A stretch of DNA of 64,000 nucleotides, taken from NCBI GenBank assembly GCA_003290165.1, contig QNQO01001176.1, forward strand, positions 248,001-312,000, read 5' to 3'. A program made the translations under genes and the position numbers. The first letter of the stretch is position 1, and each line of letters begins with the position of its first letter. The notes beneath the pieces are model-generated. The model was not told the origin of the DNA. It searched no databases and saw only the letters and a list, made by a program, of their open reading frames with translations. Of this stretch, positions 20,730 to 33,339 are shown piece after piece. This DNA comes from Berberis thunbergii (lineage: Eukaryota > Streptophyta > Magnoliopsida > Ranunculales > Berberidaceae).

Positions 20730-23650
20730 ATCAAACTGTCGGAAATTCACAATGAGCCTTGGTTCGTGGATCCTGTGAAACCTTGGCCAATTTATCATGG
20801 CTGAGTAACTCTATCAGAAAATTACAAGCCAAAAACTGAGCAGAAATCCTCCCCACCTATGTAACTTTTGTTTCATCCCAACCAGTGTTCACTTGACATT
20901 ATATCTGTACATTTCAGTTTCAGTATTTCCTATAAAGTCCAAAAAAATGCCGAATATCAACACAAGGCAACGTATCGTGATAGTTATGAGAAACTTCAGT
21001 ATCAGTAGATATAATTTGAAGTTAGTTTTTGAACTGTGCTATCAAGTCCACAAAGTCCCAATGATAATTAGCATTTTAAGGAACTGGGATTGTGAGCAGT
21101 CCATGTCTTCTTCTGCTCTGTCTTGAACAGGGAGCTCAAGTATTCATACTTATGGTGGAGTTTTTAGCAGTAGGCATTCATGTGATGCATGTTTCCTATT
21201 AACTTGCACTTTGATTTGAAAACCAAAGCGATGTGCCACTTCCCCATTAACTTGCATTTATTTATTTATTCATCTGTGTCTACTATTGTTTGAGGGATTT
21301 TGTAAACACAACTTTAAGCCTTAATCTGTGGGGAATGGGTATTGATGTATTCTCAACCTTGTATGAGGCACCTCCTATCAGCAGAACAGAACACCTCCCC
21401 ATTTCCTCTTCAGGACCTGTCCCCCTTCTGACTCCAGTGGGTTCTCCCTTTCTTCTAGTGATGGTCTCTTCTTCAAAGGTTCTTGATCTCACTGAATGGA
21501 TTCTCACCCTTAACAGCTCCAAATATGTTAGTCATTGCCTCCATCTCATATCTTCTAGATTCTACTCCTTTTATAGCTCATTCCTTCTTCGTTTTGCATT
21601 CTATGTTGATGGAGGTTTTGATGGTTGGTAAAACCACAAATCTTGTTCTTCTGCTATCTTTAGTTGCTCCAGTTCTTTCAATGTTGGGCTTAAGCTTTTG
21701 GTTTAATTGACTGGAAACTTTTCCTAAATGATGTTGTTAGACTCAAAGAGATTTCAGTACTGAGCAATTTTGCCAAAGGCTACGTTTCTACTCATTTACT
21801 CTTCTATGGGAGTTCTTACTAATTGCTTAGCGTGTGTTTGATTTCAAGGAAATTTTCAAAAAAAAAAAAAAAAAGGAAAAATAGGAGATAAAGTGGGAAA
21901 AAGTTCTCAATCTTGAAGTTGAAGATGACTTCATTTTGGGTAAAAATTTTATAAGCTCCACCCTAAGAAAATATTTTCCACAACTTTGTAACAAACCAAT
22001 AATGATCATCTGATCATCACAAAATGCATGTTCTCTCTTTCTTTTCTTTCCCTTCTCACTTTTGGTAATTTTTCTTGAGAAAAATTTCCTTAGAATAAAG
22101 CACATCCTAAACCTCTAATTCCAATATTCAAGACATGCCATAATTTCTTTATTCCACAGAAAGGCTCAAATAGAATAGGATACTAACAGTTGGTGCCTGG
22201 TGGAACACTGATATGTGCGATGCGAGAACTCAACTCATTTGCTATACTATTTAAGCATAAAATTTTGTCCAATTGCCTTTAACAGTTGGCTTAATTAGTA
22301 TGGATATGTGGTCTCAAGGAGAGTACCTGTTCTAACGGTATATTTTTTATATGGATTTTTAGCTACAAAGGTGAAGTTACTAACATTGACCTTTGAGAAG
22401 TGAGTAACTAGATCTGGTATTCAAATGGGTTTTTGACTGTTTGAGTGTTTTCAGCACATAAACTGGATTTGGTTTTGTTTTGAAATCTGAATTTTCTGGG
22501 TACGCTTCTTGAGTTGAATGATTTCTGAATTATTTTTGAGTTGTTTGGTTCTTTAATTTGGTTTGATATGCCTGAGTTGTCTACTTGACTAGATCAGGCC
22601 CATGATACCATGAGTAAAATATTTTTTCGAGGTAGTTTCTGTGAGTTTTAGCAGAGTAGGCCTGGTTCCTTCTGAAAATCCAAGTTATTGTAGCCTTGAA
22701 CTAAATTTTTTATGTTTGACTTGAAGAAAATAAAAATGGCACAGATTCATTTCACACCACCCTCTTTAGGTGGTTGAAACCGAAAGAGTATACGGATTTA
22801 AATGGTTTTACGAGAAGATGCTACACCCTAAACATGGGTTTTAGGAGAAGATGCAATGATATAGGTAAAGATCTAATGCTGTTCTTTTATGGACTGTGCT
22901 TATTCGGCATATGCAAGGGATTTGCCAGTATTTTAAGGTATGCTTTATGGATGAACAAGGGATTTGACAGTATTTTAAGGTATGCTTTATGGATGAACTT
23001 TTGGATCATGTTTAGTACATTTTATTTCTGATATTGTTATTCTTGGTCCTTCTATGTATTTTTTTTCTTCCCATCTTCTTCAATATTGGGCTAGTTTTTG
23101 GTTTATGGAAGTGGTTATATGTTGACATTGCACCAACTGGATTCTTTTTCTCCCTTTGTCTTGTGAGCCTCCAACTCACAGGTGTTTTTTTCTTTTCTTA
23201 TTATAGGTTCCCCTTGTGAGTTATTAATTTTGCGTGCATGCTTGTTTGCACAATTTCGTGCAAGGCGGATCAATGTTTTGAGTTTATCCTACTTATCATC
23301 GATAACTGTGTAGAAGCCACAGCAAATAAGACCTAGGCCGCTGGTCAAAATCCCATCAGCTTTCCCATGATTTTTTTGGAGGTGGATAGTGTTTGGTTGA
23401 TTTCTGCACTCCTTTGAATTCTGTACCTTTAGAGTTCAGATACTCGGTGAATTGGTGGTGATGTGTTTCTCAGGCAAAATAACTGTAGCCTCTTATCAAA
23501 TTCTCATATACCATAAATCTATTAGCTTATCTTCACAATTACTAGCTCATCATCTGAAGTAGCTTGCTAGATTTCATTAAAACAGGAAGATTGTGAAGGA
23601 ACAGTAATGTATATAGTACTCGGTTACTTCAGTAAGGTCAGTCTGTAACT
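20730..23650. other. Non-coding part of duplication copy 2
   Basis: Follows copy 1 (10675-14150) with small indels. No coding domain recognised. Confidence 0.45.
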
Positions 23651-23689
23651 ACCAGAATGGGGAATTTAACTACTTTGAAAACATTGAAA

Positions 23690-25030
23690 CATTGCTGGAT
23701 TCTAGTTTGTAGCCTTTATCATTTTCAGACTCTTGAGACTCTCATTGTGTGTAAAACCTCGCAAGTTATCCAAGGATATGAAAAAGCTAATTGGGTTGAG
23801 ACATCAAAATCGGTTGCACAGAGTTGTGTCAAATGCCAAGAGACATTGGGCAACTCCCTGCAAATGGTATCTAAATTTATAGTGAGGGAGGAAGGTAGTA
23901 GATTTAGCATTAGAGACTAGAGAGTTGCAAAATTTGAAGCTTGGGGGCGAGCTTGAGATACAAAAACTAGAGATGGTAACAAAAGCAGCAGGTGCTAAGG
24001 AAGCAAATTTGGAACAAGAATATACACACTGAAGTTATACTGTACCCAGATTTTATCACTGTGTGAAGCATGTGCGGATAGGTAGATGAAGCACTTGAAG
24101 GGCTTCAACCTATTAAAGTCTGAAGAAGTTAGCATGAGATTTCTTAAATGGATGAATGTTTCTTTTCTGTCAAATTTAGTGGAAATGCGTTTAAGTTGCA
24201 GCCTTTGATGGAAGCATCTCCCACCACTTAACCAGCTATGAGTTTTGAGGGTTTAGAGTATTTGGCATGCCAGCCTTGGAATGTATTGGTAGTGAATTTA
24301 TTGTGATTTTGGAACACAGTAGAAGCTGCTGATGCCGCATTCCCTTCTTTACTATATTATGCCTGCTATATCTGCCTAATATGGAAGAATGGATGGAACC
24401 AGAAAGTTGCAGCTATTGTTTCCCTTTGCTAGAGATTTTGTGTGTTGAGTATTGTAATATGTTGTCAAAGACACCAAACTAGTTTCCATCTCTTAAAGAA
24501 CTGAGGGTAACAGAAAGCAGTGACGGTTAAGATCATTGTCTTGCAAAGCTTCCTCTCTTACCACCTTTTCCGTAAATTGAATTGATGACATGATGTCTCT
24601 GCCAGAAGGTTTAATGCAAAAGAATTACCTTATTTGAAGTTTATGTATAACCAAATGCCCTGAGATTCAATCCCTATCAGAAGAGGAACTATGACATTTC
24701 AAATTTCTGGATTCTAGGATTTAAGTTGCTTGACATATCTAATGCTGTATCTCATGGGTCTTAAGGAAATGAAGTCGTCTTCTTCACCAGAGTTGCTGTG
24801 TTATTTGCCTGCCTTGATTCTTTAGGAATTGGGGGATTCGCTGATGAGCTGGATATTTTCCCTATGCCTATAGAGGCTCTCCAGCAGATTCCCTTACTTC
24901 AAAATCTAGTGTTATATGGATGGCCGAACATCAAGACTTTGCCAGAACAACTTCAGCAACTAACCAAACTGCTATCTTTAGTGATAGCTAATTTTGAAGG
25001 TCTTTTGTTAACTACTCTTGGAAAATAAAA
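23690..25030 (+). pseudogene. NLR relic, LRR region (copy 2), C-terminus deleted
   Basis: Same leucine-rich-repeat remnants as copy 1, again in several frames: an LETLIV.. repeat (23730-23750), FIVREEGSRFSI (23873-23908), LGGELEIQKLEMVTKAAGAK (about 23940-24000), LPNMEEWMEPES (24380-24415), and CLDSLGIGGFADELD...LYGWPNIKTLPEQLQQLTKL (24807-24975), which is better preserved than in copy 1. The final LPDW...EEWHKIAHIP block is absent because of a deletion. Non-functional. Confidence 0.8.
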
Positions 25031-25044
25031 AACAATGATATGAA

Positions 25045-25740
25045 TGTAATTATTTTTCTTTGTTGCTATTGATTTCACTTGTGACTAATTTGGCTCTGTT
25101 TTTTACAAGGATAGTTCCACTGGTTGAACCTCAAGGTCAACTGGTCAGTCTGATGAAGCACACAATCTAGAAACATTACGACAAGCCAGTACGATTTTTC
25201 AGAAATGCAGACACATTTCTAAATGAGGGAGAGGAAAAGCTCATCCAATCTTTTTCTAACTGTTCAGCTGTGGAGGTAAGCAGTCTTTGCTGAACCATGT
25301 TAATTCTTGTGTGATTTGCGAGGGAAGGTTGTTTCTGTTAATTTTATTACTTTATATATATCAATCTTGACCTGCAGTGGATGGGTTCAGTTTGAAGCTT
25401 TATTGGATTCATAACTTCATACACGATTAATTTTTTTAAGCTGCTGAAATTTGAAAATCATAAGAATTATTGTGAGCTTTAATGTTATTGAATCATGTAA
25501 TTATTTCGTCCCCATCCCTATAACTCCATCTTTGACAATGAAGAAGGTAAGTCTATAAGGACCCCTATACACCATTGACTTACAAGAGAGTGATAAGTAT
25601 CAGAGCAAGGAGGCTTGGAGGAATACCGATCAGAAAACAAGTCTTATGGAATTCCCACATATATGCTTTTATTCAAAGTTTTCAGTAGTATTAACTTGCA
25701 AAATGTATCAGCGACACAAAATCTAACAACATTTGGAACC
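25045..25740. other. No gene seen (intergenic, downstream of the LACS gene)
   Basis: No recognisable exon. It lies between NLR copy 2 and the 3' end of the minus-strand acyl-CoA synthetase gene, so the part next to 25741 should include that gene's 3' UTR. Confidence 0.4.
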
Positions 25741-28700
25741 TTAACATTTTTGCTTGATCAAACTTTGATAGAGGTTATCAATCTCCACCTGCAAAACAAT
25801 AGATTTTGCTGAATCAGACAAAGATCTAACACCTTGATCAGATATATAACCAACAACTAAAAGTAAAGTAATAAATCTGAAGGAAAAAAAGAAAATGTTA
25901 AATGGTCACCCTGTAGTGTTTAAGAAGTCGATCTCTTCTTTTCTTCAGAGTTGCAGTCACAAGATCCCTCTCAGGATCGAAAGGTAGGGATTCCAATATA
26001 ACTCCTTTGATGTGCTCAAACCCTCTCAGCTGGTTTCAAACAAAAGTAAAAGTCCAGTCAGACAAGGCAAACTAGTCCCTAGCTACTCTACCTTATGCAT
26101 TCGTTTCAAACTGCCAAATTCATTGTACATCCAACATAGAAACTGCAAGGAGAGGAGATATAGCTGAAATTCTTCATTAGTACAAATTAGGCTTCAATGA
26201 GATTCTGTCATTTATTTACACTCCCAACTTCCAAGATAAAGGCATCCCAGTAGAAGAAAGTGTTCGATTTTAGGTGGGGAGATGTTAAAGAGAACAAATT
26301 TAGTAGAAATAGATATCTGACGTACACAATGTTAGCTTATGCTGCCTTATCGACCCACTTTATTGATTTGATTACTTATGTATAAACATAATTGTTTTAG
26401 GATCTGGATCCAGTATTCGTCCCATAAATCCGTTGTTGGCTATGGATCCAGCATTCATTCTATAGACCCATACTGGATATTCGCCAAATAAGCTATTCAC
26501 TGTCATAAGCTGCACAGGGATTGAAATTACCTTGTTTTTTTCTGCTGTGGACTTTAGCTCTAGGATAATATAGTCCTTAAATTTATCCAGTGCACATAAT
26601 TCAGAGAAGGAATCTTGGAAATCATTTGTCTTTGCCCATTTCTTGGCGTTTGCTTCATGCGGTACAATTACTGCCACGAGCATAGACTTGAAGCTGTCCC
26701 CATATACCCAGATCTTGAACGAAACGACCAAGCAACCACATCAAAATTCAGAACATAAGATATGTAATGAGAAATAAACATGATAGACTTGAAAAGAAGT
26801 GCTCACATCTTCTACAATGGGGGTGAAACTGTAGACTTTCTCCAGATATTCGACAGCTACATATTCTCCTTGAGACAGTTTAAAGATATTCTTCTTTCTA
26901 TCAATGATCTTTACAGACCCATTGGGAAGAATTTCACCTATGTCTCCTGCGCAATCCCAACAGTAAGAAGACATTCAGGATTAAATTATTCGAGAACAGA
27001 CTTGCTAAGAACAGCTATATGTCATACCTGTGTGAAGCCAGCCATCCTTAATGACTTCTTTTGTCAATTCGGGATTTTTATGGTATCCGGCAAACACCGT
27101 TTGCCCTTTCACACATATCTCCCCCTGTGGTGGATTTCCAAAAGGATTGTAGCCCATCTCAGGGACCTCCTCGAGGCGTAGTTCTGTATATACTGAGGGA
27201 GCACCAACTGTTCCAGCCATGCTTATTTCATCTGGGTACTGAAGTGTGGACAATCCGCAAGACTCGTCAACCCTGAATGAACCAAAATGTTAAAGGCTGA
27301 GATAATCAAATCAAATGAGAAAATATCTGTCAGAAGCTAAGATAAACTAGGAGAAATGAAAATTTCTGCTCTAATAATGGTATCAGCAGTAAAAATGTTA
27401 GAATTCGAACTGAAAAGTTTTGCTCTTATATTGAATATGAATTGGCTGGCCAGGTTCACTTTAGAAAGTGTAAAAGGCTATTTTCAGAACTTCAAGCTAT
27501 TCAAACTCAAAGATCTATTCGAAACTCTTCTATTTGAAGAGTGATTTCTGTTGAAATGGCACATGAACCCAGACTTGTAGTAGTAATCTTATAGAAGTGG
27601 TCTAAGATGGTTGTTTATTGTATAACTCTATCTCAAAGCAGAATGTCCTATTCATGATATATGATGCTGCGACAAACAAATATTGGTTTCTTCTTTACCA
27701 TAGCCTTGAGTCATGAAAGCACAGCTGGTAACTCGTAGAAATTCTTCCACTTCCTCGCTCAATGGAGCACCTCCAGATGTAATTAAGCGCACACGGCCAC
27801 CCAACTTAGCTTTAACCTGCAGATAAGCCGTACAGTAGATCAAATAACTAGTAAATCCATAGTCTTGATGGGCAACCATTAAGGCTATAGTGATTCCACC
27901 ATGGTCTGAAACTTGTGAGAACATGGGGTTTGACCTACTATTACCAACCTATGTTTTATTACTGAACTAGAGAAAGTGTATAAAAGGATGTTCAACTGAA
28001 CCTTGCGAAATGCTAGTAAGTCGGCCAAAGGAGATGCCTCTCTATGTTTATAGCCCATATTCATCCAGGCAAGCTTGCTGCATTAACGGAAAATATACAG
28101 TTCAGCAATTGTATTATCATTTTGCTTTACTATTTCAAATAAATTGAGATCAGTCTACTTACTACTTGTAAAGAAGATGGAAAATCTTCCTGCGCATCGG
28201 TCTGAGTTCATCTAGTGCTTTCAGTACACCTAAAAAACGCAAATACCTACCATCAGTGGGTATGTTTTAGATCTCCCTGGAAAGAAAAAACTACAAGGCA
28301 TTTGCCGATATAGGTGGAATTGAACATTCCATGCCTTCATGTACTCTTTCAAAAACCCTTGGAACACCAGCAAAATATGTTGGTCTCAAAGCCATCAGAT
28401 CTTCAGTCAAGGCATTGATATCCTTTATATGTCAAAATCAAAAAACGAAATTGGGGCTATTAGAACTTGTTATCAACCTAAGCATATAATACAACACGAG
28501 ACTGAAAAACAGCACTGCCAATTGTTAATTTTCCATTTAAAGGAAGTCCGAGAAGGTTCAAAAAGCGTACCCCATGAAAGTAGCCAACAGACGCACCCTT
28601 GCGAAAGAAGTACTCCTCAATCATGCGATCGAGGATATGAGCAAGGGGGAGGAAAGAGAGATAGACATCATCAACTGTCATCTATATATCCCGTTGCATA

Positions 28701-31118
28701 AATGTCAGAAAGCAGATAACTAATGTTGCTGGTAAGGTTTTTTTTCTTAAATCCGAAAATTATAAATCAAATAAGCTGGTCTTAAAATTACCTTGTCTTC
28801 AAATTGTTCCATAAAAAGATCGATTCCTCTTACATTATATGATACATTTTCATGAGTCAAAATTACTCCTTTTGGATCTCCACTGGTACCACTTGTATAC
28901 ATTATCGAACATATGTCAAGAGGCTTAGGTAATACAGGATCTTCTGGCGTTTCCTTTCCCTGTAAGATAAATGGCAGAAAATGCCTAAAATCAATAGGCA
29001 TCTATGATAAATCGACAACACTTTTATTAACACTCATGTCAAAGGACACAGATTGGATGAAAACTTAGCACACTTTTGGAATGTTCAATAAATATATAAG
29101 AGTGTAACACATCAATTTTGAAAATCATCTTTAGCTTTGGTCTTCGATGGAACACTGAACAAAATGTCGAGAACTACTAACCTTCTGGAGGAACTCATTC
29201 CAGGAAGAATGTTTCATGCCAATTTGGTTGAGATTATTCTCTTGTTCCTTTGTGAATTCTGTGAAGCAAACAATATCTGATCACAAGAAGATCACAACTA
29301 GAAAATGTCAGCATGCATGCATTCAAAACACACAGAAAACAAAACTGGCAATTTTAGTAAAAAAATTCTCACATTTGAGTCGTCCTGAAGAACTGCATTC
29401 CGACTTTAACAACTGGAATTGACATCAGAGGAGCTCAATCAATACCACCGAGCCTAGTTTGTTTAATTGAATATACAGCAAGTAACTAGTGAACAAATAA
29501 ATCACATTTCCAAGTCCTCACTTGTTCTACTTTTCTGTCTTGGACAAAAACAATATCTATTTCAGCATGTTCTGTTATAAAATCAACAGCGCCTGGCCCT
29601 GCAACCAAAGCATCGAGAAGACATTTCAGATACATTTTTTTCACGTATCTTGGCAAGAAAATTAAGGAACATAAAACAACTAATAAGTACAAACATCGTA
29701 TTCATGGTTCTAGCAGAATGTTTCCACCAACCTACATGTACATCAAATGATATATAAGCAAAATGCCTCCTATTGTGTTGAAAAACTAATATACTGAGAT
29801 AGGGATGCATTGCAACACTTCAAATATGTTTCGTTTTGTTAAAAAAAACCAAACAAATGAGAAGTTGGATTATGAAATTGTGGTTCTAGTTGTATATCGA
29901 TCTCTTCTTCTAATTGTGATATAGTGTAATTCACTGCAATATTTCGAAATAATGACTACACTAAAGATGTATCATCAATTTTTCATGTTCATTGTCTCAG
30001 CAGTTGAAATGACCCATAGAATGAGATGTACAGACAACTGGATGCTTTAATGAATGAATATATCTTACTGAAGTGGTCCATGAGTCCATCCATAAACATT
30101 TATGAATCCAACGAAAATTAGAAGAAAAAAATTTGGTTGCGTAAGCATATAAATGAACAATAACTGCAAGACATAACATATTTACCTAGGGTATCATAGA
30201 GAGGCACACAAATCAAACTATGAGCGCTGCAAGCCTGCGGAAGATCCAAAGCACTTGCATTCAACGATACATATCAAAATAATGTCTTAAATTGTGGTTA
30301 CTAATTGGAAGATAATGAAAAGATGAAAGTGGCAGAAATTTAAGCTAAACCTGCATTGCAACTATCCATGAGGGCAGTTTGCTCCATAAATCCCAATACG
30401 TGAACCCTTTCGCAGAAACAAAAAAATGCCAAGCTTTTCAGTTGAAGTATCAACAAATAAAAGATTAACTCATAGCATTTTTCAAATACAGAATTGCTTA
30501 CAGGTTCAGCACCAAATGTGCGCAGGGCAGAACCAATTTGCAGAACCTCATTATAGACTTCCTTGTAAGTTTTCCATGCATAAGGCCCTGGCTAAAAATT
30601 GAAAGAATTTTACAGTGTTTCGGAAGATTCAGAACAGACAGATCAAAGAAGGTAATAGGAACCCAAGACAAAAACTATACCTTGCCGTCGACAAAGGGGC
30701 GCCATCCAAGCATTCTATTCCCAGGATATTTCTCTACAGAGGCTCTGCACATACAAAATATAACTTCATCTTTAAGATCTTGCCAAAACACACATGAAAC
30801 TGGCAACAGTGTCAAGTTAATGACGATGGATTGAACCATTGATGATTCTTCAAATTACAATCTTTAATCTATGCTAAAATTTTCGGAACAAGTTCATCTT
30901 TTCATAACTATCTTTATACATCACAATAAGAACATCTTTAATTTTTGCAACTCAAATCACCAAACAAGTTACCTAAAAATGTCCCATGAGGTTCCCATGT
31001 TATGATCCGGCGGAGGAAACCCATCCTTAGCTAGTAGATTCCGATACATAGGACCTACTGAAGGCTCCCCATTTTTCCCTTTGCAGCCATTATCCACTTG
31101 AACCGCGAAAACCTTCAT
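25741..31118 (-). CDS. Long-chain acyl-CoA synthetase, LACS1-like, 19 exons, two 1-nt frameshifts
   Basis: Activates long and very-long-chain fatty acids to CoA esters using ATP; plant LACS1 acts at the ER in cuticular wax and cutin synthesis. Exons from ATG 31118: 31118-30973, 30744-30681, 30591-30502, 30406-30351, 30234-30186, 29598-29522, 29412-29373, 29276-29182, 28959-28792, 28681-28571, 28422-28335, 28229-28163, 28077-28002, 27816-27699, 27272-27028, 26946-26807, 26713-26531, 26029-25910, 25788-25741. Motifs: the AMP-binding signature [12 protein letters not shown] (exon 9), [13 protein letters not shown] (exon 10), [15 protein letters not shown] (exons 15-16) and [17 protein letters not shown] (exon 16). 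The N-terminus [10 protein letters not shown] and the end [10 protein letters not shown] fit LACS1 better than LACS3/4/5. Two single-base deletions break the frame: exon 4 after GANCP and exon 15 in the YGLTES motif. With them counted, the length is 660 codons, the family's normal size. Exon 11 uses a GC donor. Either a young pseudogene or two sequence errors. Confidence 0.9.
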
Positions 31119-31605
31119 CTTCCTCAACTTGCCTTACTTACACTACCTCAATAACTGAATTAACATAGAAAACAAAACACTTATTATAACTTCATGAACC
31201 TTTTCCAAACACCACTAACACATTGTTTGGTAAACATGGAAGTTGTTATAAAATGACTACTGCATGAATACATATAAAAACACTCACAAGTTTATTAAAC
31301 ATACCCCAAAATTTTTGCAGTAGACAAACAACATAATTCAACTAAGAAAACATTACAACCAAACTTGTTTGATCAAGAAAATATGATCACAACCCAAGAA
31401 CCCTCACTAAACACATAGTAAACAAAATGAAACAAACCCATTATAGTTCAATCAAAATCCCACCAAACCCAGATTACAAAACCATTAAAAATGAAACAAA
31501 AACCACAAAAGAGAAGTCGACCCATCAAAGAGAATCACCATGAATGGACTTGAGTAAAGAAGAAGAAGAACCCAAACTAGTGAGTTCTCCAAAGGGGTTG
31601 CTTGA
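31119..31605 (-). promoter_or_regulatory. 5' leader of the LACS1-like gene
   Basis: A/C-rich on the plus strand and without coding signals. The minus-strand sequence just before the ATG ('gttgaggaag') has a favourable purine at -3. An intron in the leader is possible but I could not place it. Confidence 0.4.
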
Positions 31606-31612
31606 ATTTATA
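31606..31612 (-). promoter_or_regulatory. Putative TATA box of the LACS1-like gene
   Basis: Minus-strand TATAAAT within 'gggtttataaattcaagc'. It lies nearly 500 bases before the ATG, so it fits only if the leader is long or contains an intron. Confidence 0.4.
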
Positions 31613-31619
31613 AACCCTC

Positions 31620-32640
31620 ATTACTTTTGTAGTTAAAACTGGTGTACAGTACAGAGATCTCACGTTCTATTTTTCTCTATAAAGTTTTTTTTTTTTTTTT
31701 AAATATATATCAGAAGAAAAAACCGGTTTTTAAATATAGATCAATTCTTATTTATTTTTTTGTTGGTCGAGGAATTTCAAACTTTAAGCTGCCAAAGATA
31801 ATAGACAGGCTTCCAAATCCACATGAACAATTCTGAAAGGTTGATTACAACCACCTAGTATTGAATGCCTTCGTATGACCACGCTTTCATTACGTATTCA
31901 GATATTGTATTACTCAAATAAGTATCAACCGAATACACTCAAATAAGGATGAATTCGACAAATAATCCATAAATTATACATGTAATCCATTCAAGGATGT
32001 GTTTGGTTGTATGGAATTTTATCTCATGAGACTTTCATTCTCACCATTGATTAAACATGCAATCAAACACGTCATAAGAATACTCATTAAACTCACCGAT
32101 TTAAATCATGTAATTGATAAGCATCTCCATCACCTCGTTAAGTACCAGAAACTATTGCCTTTTATCAGCAACAATGGTTGATGGAGGTCTTACATGAGTA
32201 CCATGTAGCATTGATGATTGAGGAATCAGTATGGTTAAGCAATTAAATCAGTCAGATGGGCTTGTTAAATAGCTTTCAATTGATGTCATGTATGGAGTCG
32301 AAAGGGCCCTATATGTTTGATGAAATAATTCACCCATGTACACTGGAGGTTGGAACAGATTAATGGACTTTAATTTTCAGAAATTATTCACCTGCATGAT
32401 CCAACCCAAGAATTGTGATTTCGTTTTTCGGGTTAATTTTGGTCTCCTGATTTTAAGAAATATTTCAATGTATAAAGAAAAAACGTAAAAATTTCGAAAT
32501 ACATTAAACATGTATAATAAATTTCGAGGGTGTATGAATCTCATTGATCTCTTCCTTCTTGTTGCTTTCCTCATTTATGTTCTGTGTCTTTTGGTCGATC
32601 TTTCATCTTGGATGATCAAATTTATCTTGTTCCGTGAATT
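31620..32640. other. No gene seen (intergenic)
   Basis: AT-rich sequence upstream of the LACS gene with no recognisable exon. There is a T-run at 31686-31700. Confidence 0.4.
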
Positions 32641-32656
32641 AACTATTTGTGTTGTT
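32641..32656 (+). repeat. Target-site duplication of the outer LINE, left (AACTATTTGTGTTGTT)
   Basis: Matches 42504-42520 (AACTATCTTGTGTTGTT) except for one missing C. Confidence 0.75.
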
Positions 32657-32691
32657 AATGGGAAAGGGATACAACTAATCGATTAGAGGGC

Positions 32692-32727
32692 TTCTAGGGT
32701 TTGAGGCGATTCTAGGGTTTGAGGCGA
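32692..32727 (+). repeat. 18-bp perfect tandem repeat in the outer LINE leader
   Basis: 'ttctagggtttgaggcga' occurs twice back to back. Confidence 0.9.
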
Positions 32728-32905
32728 TGGTTTGCAAACCTTCGATCTTCTCCTTCCCTGCCATGGGATGATGATCCAGCAACAAGACCCACCGCTTGCT
32801 TCCCCTCACGCCTCTCGAGGGGAAGACAATACACATGAGGGAGGCAAAGACCCTGGACCACAAGCAACTGCTGATACAACAACACCTTCAGCCGAACTTG
32901 CTCTC

Positions 32906-32919
32906 AATGCAGCTATCAA
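32906..32919 (+). repeat. Target-site duplication of the inner LINE, left (AATGCAGCTATCAA)
   Basis: Perfect 14-bp match to 40442-40455. Confidence 0.92.
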
Positions 32920-33339
32920 ACAACTGTGGGACTTATTTCTAGCCATCGATCCTGGTGGCGGCTAGGGTAGCAACAGTGCAAACCCTAGGCGGCTCAGCCT
33001 TCCTAGCCGGCGCAACAGGGCTTCCAGGGCTCTCCTGCCCCGATTCGCCGATTCTGGACGACACAGCTTCCCACCGGTACGTCGATACGGGCCGATTTTT
33101 CGTTGTCCAGCCGTTCGTGATACGCCCCATTCTTGATTGGCCGCGATCCAGCATTGGGTTTCGGCCTGCTGTGACGCTTCCACCTCCATCTCAGTCGCCA
33201 ATACGGTACGCAAATCGGTTTGTGCTGTTATGATTGAATACTTACACTGGTTTGTGACATCCACTATTACGATTGATTTCTTACACTGGCAACAAACTGG
33301 ATGTGATGTCGGCGCCTTCTGCCGCCATACCTCCCCCAT

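Larger units (their letters stand above)
20146..25040 (+). repeat. Segmental duplication, copy 2 (~4.9 kb)
   Basis: Counterpart of 10440-17530 in the same orientation. It has two MITE insertions near its start and a 43-bp tandem duplication at about 22913-22999 (copy 1 has one unit near 13377). It lacks the 768 bp insertion and has lost about 365 bp covering the NLR C-terminus (equivalent to about 17125-17490). At its left edge (20105-20150) it seems to retain a scrap of the 18S-like repeat region. Confidence 0.85.
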
